This document shows positions 17,083-26,171 of a stretch of 64,000 bases of DNA, piece after piece. The position numbers and the translations under genes are program-made. Numbering within the stretch: the first letter of the stretch is position 1; each line of letters opens with the position of its first letter. Origin of the DNA: Shouchella rhizosphaerae (GTDB lineage Bacteria > Bacillota > Bacilli > Bacillales > Bacillaceae_D); NCBI RefSeq assembly GCF_900142675.1, contig NZ_FRBS01000003.1, positions 372,001-436,000 of the forward strand. The letters are read 5' to 3'. Under the pieces are notes generated by a model. The model saw only the letters and a list, made by a program, of their open reading frames with translations, was not told the DNA's origin and searched no databases.

Positions 17083-17365
17083 ACATAGCTTGTTTCCTTA
17101 CTTTTCGCAAGACAAAATAAGCGCAACCAAAATTGCAATACTCGTAAAGATAGTCGGGTAACGTGCTTATTTTTTTATCGAATGTTGATTTTTTGTTTTT
17201 GTCATCAAAAAAGCCGCGCAACCGCAGTTGGTTGTAGCCCCAATCGCCGACGATGTAATCATATTTGTTCAGCACATCGCTGTACCGCGCTTTGAACGCC
17301 TCTTCATTCCAACCATTGCGCTCGTTTTCGAGGACTTCATATTCAATGCCTGAAATCGTCACCAT
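17081..17365 (-). CDS. yutD: YutD family protein (DUF1027)
   Basis: 94-aa protein with the strongly conserved core DYIVGDWGYNQLRLRGFF and the C-terminal YLYEYCNFGCAYFVL carrying two cysteines. Start ATG 17365 has GAGGTG 6 nt upstream. Essential-like conservation is known across Firmicutes but the function is not established. It sits between lipA/yutC and yutE as in B. subtilis. Confidence 0.88.
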   Translation of the reverse strand: MVTISGIEYEVLENERNGWNEEAFKARYSDVLNKYDYIVGDWGYNQLRLRGFFDDKNKKSTFDKKISTLPDYLYEYCNFGCAYFVLRKVRKQAM

Positions 17366-17501
17366 CGTACGCACCTCAAATCGGATTGGTCTGCTGTTAT
17401 TTTACCATAGGAACAAAAGACATGCTTGCCTTTAGCCATATTTTGTTACAGTTAGCTTTTCTTAAAAGTGCGCATGCTATGAATGAAAGGAGCTGGTTCT
17501 T

Positions 17502-18044
17502 ATGAAGAATCGCTTTGTGCCTGCTGTGGCAAGCCTCCTATTGCTGTGCGCTTGCACAGGCAACAATGCTGGTCTCGATACTAATGGACAACGCATGCAA
17601 ACATTGGACAATGATACACTTATGGCGGAAACAGGCAGAGATTTTGGTTATGGGTTTTCCCGCTATACCGAAAACGAAGTAGGACGGGCAAACAATACCG
17701 TTGGCGCCTTAACAGTTGATAGAGGGATGCTTGCCGATGTGGTCACCCGGTTAGTCCTTAGCCTTGAGCAAATTGAAGAAGCCGCAACGCTTGTCACTGA
17801 CAAATATGCGCTCGTTGTGTATGAAGATCGAGCACAGCAAATGACAGAAGAAGAAGTGGCCGAACAAGTTAAACTGGCGGCATCGGCTTCACTGCCGCGT
17901 TTTTACGAGGTATACGTGGCAAACGACCGTGCTCGCATAAGAGATATTGAGCGTTTTGCTTCACTGCCATCTGGTAATGGCTATCAACATGTTTTACAAG
18001 ATACGATCGAAACATTTAAACAATACCCACAGGGCAATCAGTAG
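17502..18044 (+). CDS. yutC: YhcN/YlaJ-type sporulation lipoprotein
   Basis: 180-aa lipoprotein with signal peptide and lipobox LLLCAC at ~15-20. The mature part carries the YhcN/YlaJ domain, with ALVVYED and a PRFYEVYVAND segment typical of forespore lipoproteins that affect germination. Start ATG follows GAAAGGAG. It is divergent from yutD. Naming as yutC rests on order next to lipA. Confidence 0.78.
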   Translation: MKNRFVPAVASLLLLCACTGNNAGLDTNGQRMQTLDNDTLMAETGRDFGYGFSRYTENEVGRANNTVGALTVDRGMLADVVTRLVLSLEQIEEAATLVTDKYALVVYEDRAQQMTEEEVAEQVKLAASASLPRFYEVYVANDRARIRDIERFASLPSGNGYQHVLQDTIETFKQYPQGNQ

Positions 18045-18045
18045 A

Positions 18046-18074
18046 GAACGATTATGCATCTTGCATAATCGTTC
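18046..18074. terminator. Stem-loop between yutC and lipA
   Basis: GAACGATTATGCA / TGCATAATCGTTC stem with a 3-nt loop. No T-tract follows on either strand; it is a probable shared boundary of the two convergent genes. Confidence 0.5.
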
Positions 18075-18109
18075 CACACTGTTGCTTGTCTCTGCTATTA
18101 AGCATCGGT

Positions 18110-19039
18110 TTATACGCGCTGTTGCTCCCCTTGTGCTTTTCTTGCTTCCATGTTCACTTGCGCTTGGTTCACTTGTTCGTCTGCATGGTATGACGAACGG
18201 ACAAGCGGTCCCGCCTCGCAATGGCTAAAGCCTTTTTGCATAGCGATTTCCTTTAACTCGGCAAATTCGTCTGGATGGTAATACTTAATGACTTTTAAAT
18301 GTTTCTTTGTAGGTTGTAAATATTGGCCAATTGTCAAAATGTCAACATTATTAGCCCGCAAATCATCCATTGTTTCTAAAATTTCTTCCTTTGTTTCCCC
18401 TAGGCCTACCATTAGGCTCGATTTAGTCGGAATATCAGGATGCATTTCTTTGGCTCTCCGCAAAAACTCGAGTGTGCGGTCATATTTTGCTCGTGCTCTA
18501 ACTTTTGGCGTCAGCCTTCTTACGGTTTCGATATTATGATTCATTATATTCGGGCGCGCATCCATTAATGTTTGCAAGCTTGATTCATTGCCAAGCATGT
18601 CAGAAGGCAAAACTTCAATTGTGCAAAATGGGTTTGCCCGGCGTACGGCTCGTACCGTTTCGGCAAACACTGCGGCGCCGCCGTCTTTTAAATCATCACG
18701 GGCAACAGCAGTAATAACGACATGTTTTAACCCCATGGTCTCCACGGATTCCGCCACGCGCTCTGGCTCTTGCAAGTCAAGCTCCGTTGGCAAGCCTGTC
18801 TTGACTGCACAAAAACGGCAACCTCGTGTACAAATATCGCCAAGGATCATAAAAGTAGCCGTTTTTCGAACCGCCCAACATTCATGGATGTTCGGGCAGC
18901 GTGCTTCTTCACATACGGTATGTAGTTTTTTCTCACGCATCATTTTTTTCAAGCCTGTATAAGACTCGTTTGTATTTAGCTTGATTTTTAGCCAGTCCGG
19001 TTTGCGCATATGCTGCTCTTTTTCATCTTTTTCTGGCAT
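18110..19039 (-). CDS. lipA: Lipoyl synthase
   Basis: Radical SAM enzyme that inserts two sulfurs into octanoyl groups on lipoyl domains. Both Fe-S sites are visible: CX4CX5C (Cys43, Cys48, Cys54) for the sacrificial cluster and CTRGCRFC (Cys70, Cys74, Cys77) for the SAM cluster. Start ATG 19039 follows GGGAGTGA; the GTG 12 nt upstream lies inside that site. Length is 309 aa. One target is the H protein of the glycine cleavage system, encoded at 59.3 kb. Confidence 0.96.
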   Translation of the reverse strand: MPEKDEKEQHMRKPDWLKIKLNTNESYTGLKKMMREKKLHTVCEEARCPNIHECWAVRKTATFMILGDICTRGCRFCAVKTGLPTELDLQEPERVAESVETMGLKHVVITAVARDDLKDGGAAVFAETVRAVRRANPFCTIEVLPSDMLGNESSLQTLMDARPNIMNHNIETVRRLTPKVRARAKYDRTLEFLRRAKEMHPDIPTKSSLMVGLGETKEEILETMDDLRANNVDILTIGQYLQPTKKHLKVIKYYHPDEFAELKEIAMQKGFSHCEAGPLVRSSYHADEQVNQAQVNMEARKAQGEQQRV

Positions 19040-19174
19040 TGTCACTCCCACCCTTCTGCAAATGAACCGATCTCTTCTATTATCGTACCATGAATTCTAC
19101 CTCGAACCAACAAGGGAAACGGAATTATTCCAACATTAGTACACGCTGCAACTGGTAAAGATTCTCTGTCATCA

Positions 19175-19194
19175 TTTCGGCCAATTGGCCGAAA
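19175..19194. promoter_or_regulatory. 20-bp perfect palindrome in the lipA-yunA divergent region
   Basis: TTTCGGCCAATTGGCCGAAA reads the same on both strands, 36 bp before the yunA start. It could be an operator for a dimeric repressor or a cruciform-prone hairpin; no named regulator site was recognised. Confidence 0.5.
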
Positions 19195-19229
19195 ACTATA
19201 CAAAACCCCATAGAAAGGAGCTAGCACAA

Positions 19230-20249
19230 TTGTCTTATTTGCGACGCCGTGTATGGCTATGTTTGCTTGTTGTTCTTCTTAGTTTTTCTAGTTTTTGGCC
19301 AGACACAGCTGCAAGTGCGCAAAAGCAGACAGATCCAAACTTATATTCAGAAAGGCTTGCTTTGTATAAAAAAATGGAAGTTCTTACGAGCGTCCCTTGG
19401 CCCTATTTAGCAGCTGTCGACTCCTACGAACGGGGTTTACGGAAAGCGTTAAGGGACCGAGAACAAGCAAAAGGCCTTGTGTCTATTTACTATCCAAAAG
19501 AAGAATGGGTTGGCGCACTAAATCCAAACATAAACGACAATGATCCAACGACAATCAGCTTATTTGAAGGAATCGGCCTTGATGGAAATGGCGATGGGAA
19601 AGCGAACATTGAGGATGATGAAGACGTCCTTTATACATTTGCTCGCTATTTAGAGTCTCACGGTTACTCAGATGAGGATTTCCGTATTGCCCTCTGGCAT
19701 TTTTACCAACGTGAACAAAGCGTTAACATTGTCAGTGGCCATGCCAAAGTATACGAAACGTTTCAAACGCTCGACTTACATCAACATGCTTTTGTCATGC
19801 CCCTTCACCATCATTATAGCTACCGTAGCACGTGGGGAGCCAAGCGAGGCTGGGGCGGTAGGCGCATTCATGAAGGGACCGACATTTTCGCCAATTACAA
19901 TGTCCCGATCCAATCTTCTTCATACGGCATCGTTGAAACGATTGGTTGGAATCCTTACGGCGGCTGGCGTGTAGGCATACGCGACCTTGACAACATTTAT
20001 CACTATTACGCCCACTTAAATGGCTATGAAAAAGGATTAGAGAAAGGGTCGATTGTAAAGGCAGGACAAGTCATCGGTTACTGTGGCAGCTCAGGCTACG
20101 GCAAACCAGGAACACAAGGTAAATTCCCGCCTCATCTTCATTACGGAATGTACAGGGATAACGGTATCAGCGAATGGTCATTTGACCCATTTCCTTCGTT
20201 AAAACAATGGGAGCGCGCGGACAAAAACGCGAAAAAAAACAATTCGTAA
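19230..20249 (+). CDS. yunA: Secreted M23-family peptidase YunA
   Basis: 339-aa exported protein: signal peptide with hydrophobic core VWLCLLVVLLSFSSFW and cleavage near ASAQ, a helical middle part, and a C-terminal LytM/M23 domain. The zinc ligands are visible in HEGTDIF (first His/Asp pair) and PHLHYG (HxH). It likely trims peptidoglycan cross-links in sporulation. TTG start at 19230 with AAAGGAG upstream is the best fit; a longer frame from 19185 would start inside the palindrome. It is divergent from lipA. Confidence 0.85.
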   Translation: MSYLRRRVWLCLLVVLLSFSSFWPDTAASAQKQTDPNLYSERLALYKKMEVLTSVPWPYLAAVDSYERGLRKALRDREQAKGLVSIYYPKEEWVGALNPNINDNDPTTISLFEGIGLDGNGDGKANIEDDEDVLYTFARYLESHGYSDEDFRIALWHFYQREQSVNIVSGHAKVYETFQTLDLHQHAFVMPLHHHYSYRSTWGAKRGWGGRRIHEGTDIFANYNVPIQSSSYGIVETIGWNPYGGWRVGIRDLDNIYHYYAHLNGYEKGLEKGSIVKAGQVIGYCGSSGYGKPGTQGKFPPHLHYGMYRDNGISEWSFDPFPSLKQWERADKNAKKNNS

Positions 20250-20304
20250 ACAAATAAGCCTGCCAGTCGCTCGCATTAGTCGAGATCCTGGCAGGCTGTT
20301 AGGG

Positions 20305-21942
20305 TTATGATGATTGGGCTGCTTTCTTGCCTGAAGCTTGTTTATTAAACGCTTGAAGTGCCAACACCGTAACAGCGAGGAGGGCACCAGCAGCAATCCA
20401 AGCAAAAATCGGGCCGAAGAAGCCAAGGACGAGAAAAGCAACACCTGCGATTATGGCCGTTAACACCGCATAAGGCAACTGCGTCATCACATGATCCATG
20501 TGATGAGCGCCAGAACCAGCTGCCGACAAAACCGTTGTATCGGAAATCGGCGAGATGTGGTCGCCAAAAATCGAACCGGCTAAAACAGCTGCAAACATTG
20601 GGATCGCCATCGACGGCTCAATCAGTGCTGCCATTTGCCCGGCAATCGGCAGCAAAATACCAAATGTTCCCCACGACGTCCCTGTCGCAAGCCCAGAAAA
20701 ACAAGCAATTAAGAACAGGATTACAGGCAAAAAGCCAGGATTGACAGAGTCACTCACTAATGATGCCAAAAACGCGCCTGTTCCTAAGCGATTAATCATT
20801 TCAATCGTCGTCCAGGCAAGCACTAAAATGTAAATAGCCGGCATCATTGCCGCCAAACCAGCTTTCAATGCTTTTCTGAAGTCTGGCAAATTTGGTTTAG
20901 ACGCTAACGTTGTCGCAACAGCAACGATAAAACCAATGCAACTGCCGAGAAGGAGCGAAAAGCCGATATCCGTGTATTCGAGCATATTGAGCATTGTCGC
21001 CGGCAACCCTTCCGCAGCAGCTGCCGTTGCGCCAGTGTAAAACAAAAGGGAAGTGGTGGCAATGACAAGGGCAATGATCGGCAAAAATAGCTGATAAACG
21101 CGGCCATTAGTCATGACGAGTGCTTCATCTAAATCGCCAGGCACATCGCCTTTTGCCGGGTCCGTCAATTCACCAGTGGCTTTTGCCCGGTCTTCATGGC
21201 GTTTCATTAGGCCAATGTCGATGTTAAATAAAATGATAAGGACAATAAACAACAGCGCAATTAATGCGTAAAAATTAATCGGTACTGTGTATAAAAATGC
21301 TTGGAATGCGCCGAATTCTTCTAACTGGTTAGCAGTTAAAACAGTCGCCAACGTCCCGATAATGAAAGCACCCCAGCTAGATAAAGGCATGATGACACAA
21401 ATGGGCGCTGACGTTGAATCAACAATGTAAGCAAGCTTCGCCCGAGACACACGGTATCGGTCTGTTAATGGTCGGCTCATATTGCCGACAGTAAGAGCGT
21501 TAAAATAATCATCAATAAAAATGACAAAGCCTAACACAAATGGCAAAAACAACGATGACTTTCTCGTCTTAATCCGTCTTGACGCCCAGCGGCTGAATGC
21601 TTGTCCCCCGCCGGAAAATGTAATTAAGCTCGCGACCATGCCAACCAGCATTAAGAATAAGACGATATACAATTCCCAATTATTTAATGCAAACCGTGCA
21701 TCCGCAATGGCTTGCCCAACACCGGAAAATGTAGGCGAATCGACTGCTTCAAAGGAAAACAACAATCCGGCGATTGTTTGGAATATGCCAGCCAGTGCTT
21801 GCCCTATATGTTGGTCAAACACCATAAAGGCACCGACCAAAATTGCAATCCCGAGAGAGATTAACACTTTTCGTGTCAATATCACGAGCGTTAATGCCAG
21901 AATCGGCGGCAATAGCGACCACCATCCAAATGCATGTTCCAA
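20305..21942 (-). CDS. lysW: NhaC-superfamily antiporter under a lysine riboswitch, probable lysine transporter
   Basis: 545-aa membrane protein with about 11-12 hydrophobic segments of the NhaC/ArsB-like fold, including VIFIDDYFNALTVG and GTSWGTFGILLPIA. TTG at 21942 after GGAGAGG gives a start with the first helix directly behind it; the longer frame to 22050 runs through the leader terminator and is rejected. The leader carries a lysine riboswitch, so the substrate is most likely lysine, as proposed for LysW-type NhaC members by comparative genomics. Sodium/proton exchange alone is the alternative. Confidence 0.82.
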   Translation of the reverse strand: MEHAFGWWSLLPPILALTLVILTRKVLISLGIAILVGAFMVFDQHIGQALAGIFQTIAGLLFSFEAVDSPTFSGVGQAIADARFALNNWELYIVLFLMLVGMVASLITFSGGGQAFSRWASRRIKTRKSSLFLPFVLGFVIFIDDYFNALTVGNMSRPLTDRYRVSRAKLAYIVDSTSAPICVIMPLSSWGAFIIGTLATVLTANQLEEFGAFQAFLYTVPINFYALIALLFIVLIILFNIDIGLMKRHEDRAKATGELTDPAKGDVPGDLDEALVMTNGRVYQLFLPIIALVIATTSLLFYTGATAAAAEGLPATMLNMLEYTDIGFSLLLGSCIGFIVAVATTLASKPNLPDFRKALKAGLAAMMPAIYILVLAWTTIEMINRLGTGAFLASLVSDSVNPGFLPVILFLIACFSGLATGTSWGTFGILLPIAGQMAALIEPSMAIPMFAAVLAGSIFGDHISPISDTTVLSAAGSGAHHMDHVMTQLPYAVLTAIIAGVAFLVLGFFGPIFAWIAAGALLAVTVLALQAFNKQASGKKAAQSS

Positions 21943-21977
21943 AAAAACCTCTCCTTTAACGTGGCTGTTTGCTCTAT

Positions 21978-22012
21978 TAAAAAAGACAATGATGGAGATT
22001 TCCATCATTGTC
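21978..22012 (-). terminator. Riboswitch expression-platform terminator
   Basis: 12-bp stem GACAATGATGGA / TCCATCATTGTC with a 4-nt loop followed by six T on the minus strand, between aptamer and transporter start. It forms the off state when lysine is bound. Confidence 0.88.
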
Positions 22013-22033
22013 CCGTACAATAAACAGTCCCAT

Positions 22034-22206
22034 CCATAGTAGTTCTCCACAGTTCCCTGTGACAGTCCGACACTTCTTCAATGCCAGCCCAGCTAAAAAG
22101 CAGCAGGCCCTGCTTTTTGCTTCGGCAAAAACCCCTTTCCCTTTTCTTCAAAGCGGGCCTTCGCTCAAAAAAGGTACTGATGGTGTTTGCGCCTCTACCC
22201 CATCTG
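22034..22206 (-). ncRNA. Lysine riboswitch (L-box)
   Basis: Read on the minus strand the conserved L-box blocks occur in order: GGGTAGAGGCGC, CAGTACC, GGAAAGGGG, GCCGAAGC, GGGCTGGCATTGAA, GGACTGTCAC, ACTGTGGAGAACTAC. This is the five-way-junction aptamer that binds lysine. The terminator at 21978-22012 is the output. It controls the transporter gene downstream by early termination. Confidence 0.93.
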
Positions 22207-22238
22207 GCAGATGAGGTGTTCCTATTCAATTCTGTATC

Positions 22239-22267
22239 AGTTTATCACATATTTTTATGCCAGACAA
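22239..22267 (-). promoter_or_regulatory. Candidate promoter of the lysine riboswitch transcript
   Basis: Minus strand TTGTCT (22262-22267), 17-bp spacer, TAAACT (22239-22244), about 30 bp before the aptamer. Confidence 0.5.
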
Positions 22268-22282
22268 CGACAAAATACGACT

Positions 22283-23050
22283 TTATTGACTGTCATTTTC
22301 TTCCTCAGGTTGTTGGTCTGTATTCGCCTCAAGAGCTGGATAATTGACGATAGGCAGTTGGCCTCCATAAAACTGCGGCACTTCCCCAGAAATAAAGGCA
22401 AAACCTGCTGGCAACTCAACCGATACTGTATCTGCCGTCTCAGAAAAGGGCAAAATCACATCCATGCCCACTTCGATCGTGACATAAAAAGACAGCCTCG
22501 TATTGTTAATGCCCAGCTGCTCGCTTTCGTCCTTCATGCCTACTTTTGCATCGCCAATCAATGCAAACCGCAGGGGAATGCCTGGCCCGACATCGTTTAA
22601 TAACGAGTTGTTGAGCGCTCTTCCTAAAGGGATCGTCGCCACTGTGCCTTCGCTTGCGCCGTATGTATTGTCTTCATTGCGTTGGATTGCATTTATCGCC
22701 TCATGGACACGGTGCTGGACATTACCGAGGAGCTTGTTGTATTTTTGAGTGTCCAAAGTGACATACGTAATCTGACCGTCTCCGTTCGTTTCAGTAATGA
22801 GCATATCGTTCATGTCAGTTTGGCCTAGCTCATCAGTCAACGCTTGCTGAATCGTATACGTCGCAATCCGCTCCATTTCCCGATGGGCAATTTGCGAAAT
22901 AATCGGGCGCAGCTGTTGGTCGACAAACCAAAGCCCTTGCAAGGACAAAAGCGCGAATAGCACGGACGAAATGAGCAGCACATAGCGAAAAGGAAGCGGC
23001 CCTCTTTCTTGTTTTTGGCCTTTAATCGGGCCTCCTTTAAACCGTTTCAT
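22283..23050 (-). CDS. yunB: Sporulation protein YunB
   Basis: 255-aa protein with one N-terminal membrane helix (residues ~24-45, YVLLISSVLFALLSLQGLWF) and a long extracytoplasmic part. YunB is a sigma-E controlled sporulation protein in B. subtilis; members share the GxGIPLRFALIGDAKV-like segment. It ends with an acidic tail. It lies upstream of and on the same strand as the riboswitch-controlled transporter, which has its own leader. Confidence 0.87.
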   Translation of the reverse strand: MKRFKGGPIKGQKQERGPLPFRYVLLISSVLFALLSLQGLWFVDQQLRPIISQIAHREMERIATYTIQQALTDELGQTDMNDMLITETNGDGQITYVTLDTQKYNKLLGNVQHRVHEAINAIQRNEDNTYGASEGTVATIPLGRALNNSLLNDVGPGIPLRFALIGDAKVGMKDESEQLGINNTRLSFYVTIEVGMDVILPFSETADTVSVELPAGFAFISGEVPQFYGGQLPIVNYPALEANTDQQPEEENDSQ

Positions 23051-23105
23051 GTGTCCCCCTCCCTTTCCTTACATCTCTATGCAAAAGAAAGGGGACACTT
23101 ACCTG

Positions 23106-23594
23106 TTATTTTGCTTGTTTACGCACGTAAGTCCGATATTCGTGGGGATAGCGGTTTTTTTCATCAATTGGTCCAGGCACTGTCTCCACAAGCTCCCATT
23201 CTTGCTCAGAAAGAGGGGGGACAAACGTATCCGCTTCAAATTTTTCGTCAATGACCGTGACAATGTGTTTGTCACATATATCCCATAACAGCGCAAAAAT
23301 CTCCGCTCCACCTATGACGTAAATCGCTTCCTGTTTGCTAAGTTGCAGGACATCGTCGAGTGAATGAATGACTTCCGCTCCTTCTGCTTGAAAGGAACGG
23401 CTTCTCGTGAGAACAACGTTTTTGCGGTTCGGCAATGGCCCACCCATTGAGTCAAATGTTTTTCGGCCCATGACAATCGTTTGACCTGTCGTTGTCCGCT
23501 TAAAATGGCGCAAATCAGCAGGCAAATGCCAAGGCAATCCGTTGTCTTTCCCGATGCCATAGTGGGCGTCTCGTGCATAAACAAACACAATCAT
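23106..23594 (-). CDS. dfrA: Dihydrofolate reductase
   Basis: Reduces dihydrofolate to tetrahydrofolate. Signature parts are [20 protein letters not shown] (with the catalytic acidic Asp), [11 protein letters not shown] and [10 protein letters not shown]. Length is 162 aa. Its ATG overlaps the thyA stop codon (ATGA), so it is translated with thyA, whose reaction makes the dihydrofolate used here. Confidence 0.96.
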   Translation of the reverse strand: MIVFVYARDAHYGIGKDNGLPWHLPADLRHFKRTTTGQTIVMGRKTFDSMGGPLPNRKNVVLTRSRSFQAEGAEVIHSLDDVLQLSKQEAIYVIGGAEIFALLWDICDKHIVTVIDEKFEADTFVPPLSEQEWELVETVPGPIDEKNRYPHEYRTYVRKQAK

Positions 23595-24385
23595 ACGGAC
23601 ACCTCTGCTTTAATATGCGGATAAGGATCATAATGTTTCAGTTCAAAATCATCGTAAGTAAACGCAAACAGGTCTGTTACCTCTGGATTGATATGCATCG
23701 TAGGTAGCTGTTTTGGTTTACGCGTTAATTGAAGCTTCGTCTGTTCAATATGGTTGTTGTACAAATGGGCATCGCCAAACGTATGGATAAATTCGCCAGG
23801 CTTTAATCCGCACACTTGGGCCATCATCATCGTTAACAGGGCATAAGACGATATATTAAAAGGAACGCCAAGAAAAATATCGGCACTGCGCTGGTACAAT
23901 TGGCAAGAAAGTTTTCCGTCGTTTACGTAAAACTGAAACAAGCAATGGCATGGCGCAAGCGCCATTTCTTCAATCTCCGCGACATTCCACGCATTGACAA
24001 TTAAGCGGCGAGAATTCGGATTCGTTTTTATTTGCTCAACCACTTCAGTAATTTGGTCGACTGTTTTGCCGTTTGCCCCTTCCCAGGAGCGCCATTGTTT
24101 TCCGTAAACAGGCCCAAGGTCGCCGTTTTCATCCGCCCATTCGTTCCAAATACGAACGCCATTTTCTTGCAAATAACGGATGTTCGTGTCGCCTTTTAGA
24201 AACCAAAGCAATTCATGGATGATCGAACGCATATGCAATTTTTTCGTTGTGACAATTGGAAAACCCTTTTCTAAATCAAAGCGCATTTGGTAACCAAATA
24301 CACTAATGGTGCCAGTGCCTGTCCGATCTGATTTTGGCGAGCCGTTTTGCAAAACGTGCTCGCATAACTGCAAGTATTGTTCCAT
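23591..24385 (-). CDS. thyA: Thymidylate synthase
   Basis: Makes dTMP from dUMP with methylene-tetrahydrofolate. The active-site Cys stands in [12 protein letters not shown] and the dUMP-binding run [10 protein letters not shown] is intact. From ATG 24385 the protein has 264 aa, the classical length of the short type, with AGGAG 11 nt upstream; the longer TTG frame to 24409 is less likely. It overlaps dfrA by four bases. Confidence 0.95.
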   Translation of the reverse strand: MEQYLQLCEHVLQNGSPKSDRTGTGTISVFGYQMRFDLEKGFPIVTTKKLHMRSIIHELLWFLKGDTNIRYLQENGVRIWNEWADENGDLGPVYGKQWRSWEGANGKTVDQITEVVEQIKTNPNSRRLIVNAWNVAEIEEMALAPCHCLFQFYVNDGKLSCQLYQRSADIFLGVPFNISSYALLTMMMAQVCGLKPGEFIHTFGDAHLYNNHIEQTKLQLTRKPKQLPTMHINPEVTDLFAFTYDDFELKHYDPYPHIKAEVSV

Positions 24386-24414
24386 AAAAACGTCAACTCC
24401 TGTTTTCAATTCAT

Positions 24415-24726
24415 TTACATCGATTGTTTCATTTTTATAAGCGCGTCTTTTCCTGTCATTCCTTTGTGAATGCCTAACTCCTCACACTTGAGTGTAACAG
24501 ATTCCAGCGGCGCTTCAAGCAACTGTTCGATTGTGCGCACGCCAACCGCACGTCCTGCGATAATTCCTCGTTCTTTTAGCTTTTCGTTTAACAGCTTCAC
24601 GTCAAGGGCCCCACACATAATGTATCCTGTGTCGCATGTCACGGCCATAAAGTTTGTTTTCGGCAATTTGACCGTAATGGCGACAAACGTTTCCTTCTCA
24701 ATCGTAATTGGCTGAACATCAATCAT
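24415..24726 (-). CDS. yunC: YunC family protein (DUF1805)
   Basis: 103-aa protein of the YunC family: [18 protein letters not shown], then [12 protein letters not shown] and [18 protein letters not shown]. Structure-known members are small trimers of unknown role. Start ATG follows AAAGGAG. It lies between yunD and thyA. Confidence 0.88.
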   Translation of the reverse strand: MIDVQPITIEKETFVAITVKLPKTNFMAVTCDTGYIMCGALDVKLLNEKLKERGIIAGRAVGVRTIEQLLEAPLESVTLKCEELGIHKGMTGKDALIKMKQSM

Positions 24727-24780
24727 TGGCCCCGCTCCTTTGTAAGTTGTTTCACCACAACATATGAGCAGGCAAAGAAA

Positions 24781-26127
24781 TCAGTGCCATTTTTTCAACA
24801 TGTCCAGCAGAATATCGCGCAAAAATTCAGGGAGCAAATACGTTTTCTTTTTCGCCTCGGCAATTTTCGGGAACAAAAACCCAAACGTATACATGTCCAA
24901 TGTCGCCAGTCTGTAAATGTGTTCGGCAACAATCGGTTTGCCACAAACGAAGAGGCCTTCAGGCTTGACGTCAATTCCTGTATACACCATCGTCCCGAGC
25001 ACTTTCCCTCGGAAACCAAATCCTTTTAACTGCAATTGTACAATATCATCGGTTTGCGCACGCTCAATCGTTTCGGTCAGTTCCCCACCGGTCAACTCAA
25101 CAATGCACGGGTTAATCGGATGAGGGCAAATGCGATGAAGATCACCGTACGTGACTGGCCCTTCCGGCAAGCTTTCCAACAGCACGCCTGCATTTAGCAT
25201 CCCAAGCTCAGCGCCGCACCAAGCACTCAGTTCGTCACACAGCGCTTGCGGCCCAGCCGAATGTTCGAACCATTTGACTTCCAGCTTTCGTGTAAGAACG
25301 GCCGCAGGCGCACTTAAAGCAGCTTGCGCCTTTGTTTGCAACGACTGTAGGAGCGTACGCGCACCCGGATCCTCATCAAAATTCCGGGGGTCAAGCAGTT
25401 CTTCTTCTGCGGAAAGAAATTTATGGCTTCCTTCTGCAAATTCAAGCGACAATTTCCCCAAGTATTGGCCATGTTTGCCCGCTTGAGCGATCAGTTTCCC
25501 ACTAATGCGCTTTCCATATGGGAGGGCATGGTGTGTATGGGCACCGATAATGACATCAATTTCAGTAATTTCAGCAGCAATTTGTTCATCCCGTGGCAGC
25601 CCTAGATGAGAGAGAAGGACAAGTGCATCTGTCTTGGCAGCAACTTGTTGCGCCAACTGGCGAAGTCTTTCTATAGAAAAAGCGACATCCCAACCCAACT
25701 GCTCATAGAAATGGATCATGGAGGCAGTGTAGCCAATATAGCCGATCCGAATGCCACCTTCCATTTCATCGATCCAATAAGGTTTGATCCAGTGCGGATA
25801 AGTCCCTGTTTGTTGGTCAATTAAATTGGCGGCAAGCACTTGGAATGAAGCGTGCTCGTACATCTCGTAAAGCATTTGTTTGGAAAATGTCACACCTTCG
25901 TTGTTGCCAGGCACGGCAAAATCAACGCCTGCTTCATTTAATAGCTCAATGTTTCCTTTTCCGTAAGTCGCTTCTGTAAGCGGGTTTGCCCTGTCTGCAT
26001 GGTCTCCTAAATCGACATAGCGCATAAGGGGATGGCGATGCCGCTTTATATATGAGACAATCCGCGGCCATGTGGCAAAACCGCTGTGGATGTCGTTTGT
26101 ATGATAAATGGTAACCGTCTTGGTCAC
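24781..26127 (-). CDS. yunD: Bifunctional metallophosphatase/5'-nucleotidase-like YunD
   Basis: 448-aa calcineurin-like phosphoesterase. The metal motifs are present: YHTNDIHSGF, VDLGDHADRAN, VPGNNEG, LSHLGLPRDEQ and IIGAHTHHALP. A 5'-nucleotidase C-terminal domain follows. There is no signal peptide, so it is cytoplasmic, as in YunD. GTG start at 26127 has AGGAGG upstream. The longer frame to 26295 overlaps yunE and is rejected. Substrate could be UDP-sugars or 5'-nucleotides. Confidence 0.88.
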   Translation of the reverse strand: MTKTVTIYHTNDIHSGFATWPRIVSYIKRHRHPLMRYVDLGDHADRANPLTEATYGKGNIELLNEAGVDFAVPGNNEGVTFSKQMLYEMYEHASFQVLAANLIDQQTGTYPHWIKPYWIDEMEGGIRIGYIGYTASMIHFYEQLGWDVAFSIERLRQLAQQVAAKTDALVLLSHLGLPRDEQIAAEITEIDVIIGAHTHHALPYGKRISGKLIAQAGKHGQYLGKLSLEFAEGSHKFLSAEEELLDPRNFDEDPGARTLLQSLQTKAQAALSAPAAVLTRKLEVKWFEHSAGPQALCDELSAWCGAELGMLNAGVLLESLPEGPVTYGDLHRICPHPINPCIVELTGGELTETIERAQTDDIVQLQLKGFGFRGKVLGTMVYTGIDVKPEGLFVCGKPIVAEHIYRLATLDMYTFGFLFPKIAEAKKKTYLLPEFLRDILLDMLKKWH

Positions 26128-26171
26128 AAAGTCGCCTCCTCTTATTTCGATCTGTTCCTGATGTGTGGTGT

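Noticed and set aside
21943-22050. N-terminal extension of the NhaC-type gene
   Set aside because: It would be translated through the riboswitch terminator; TTG 21942 with a good ribosome site fits better.
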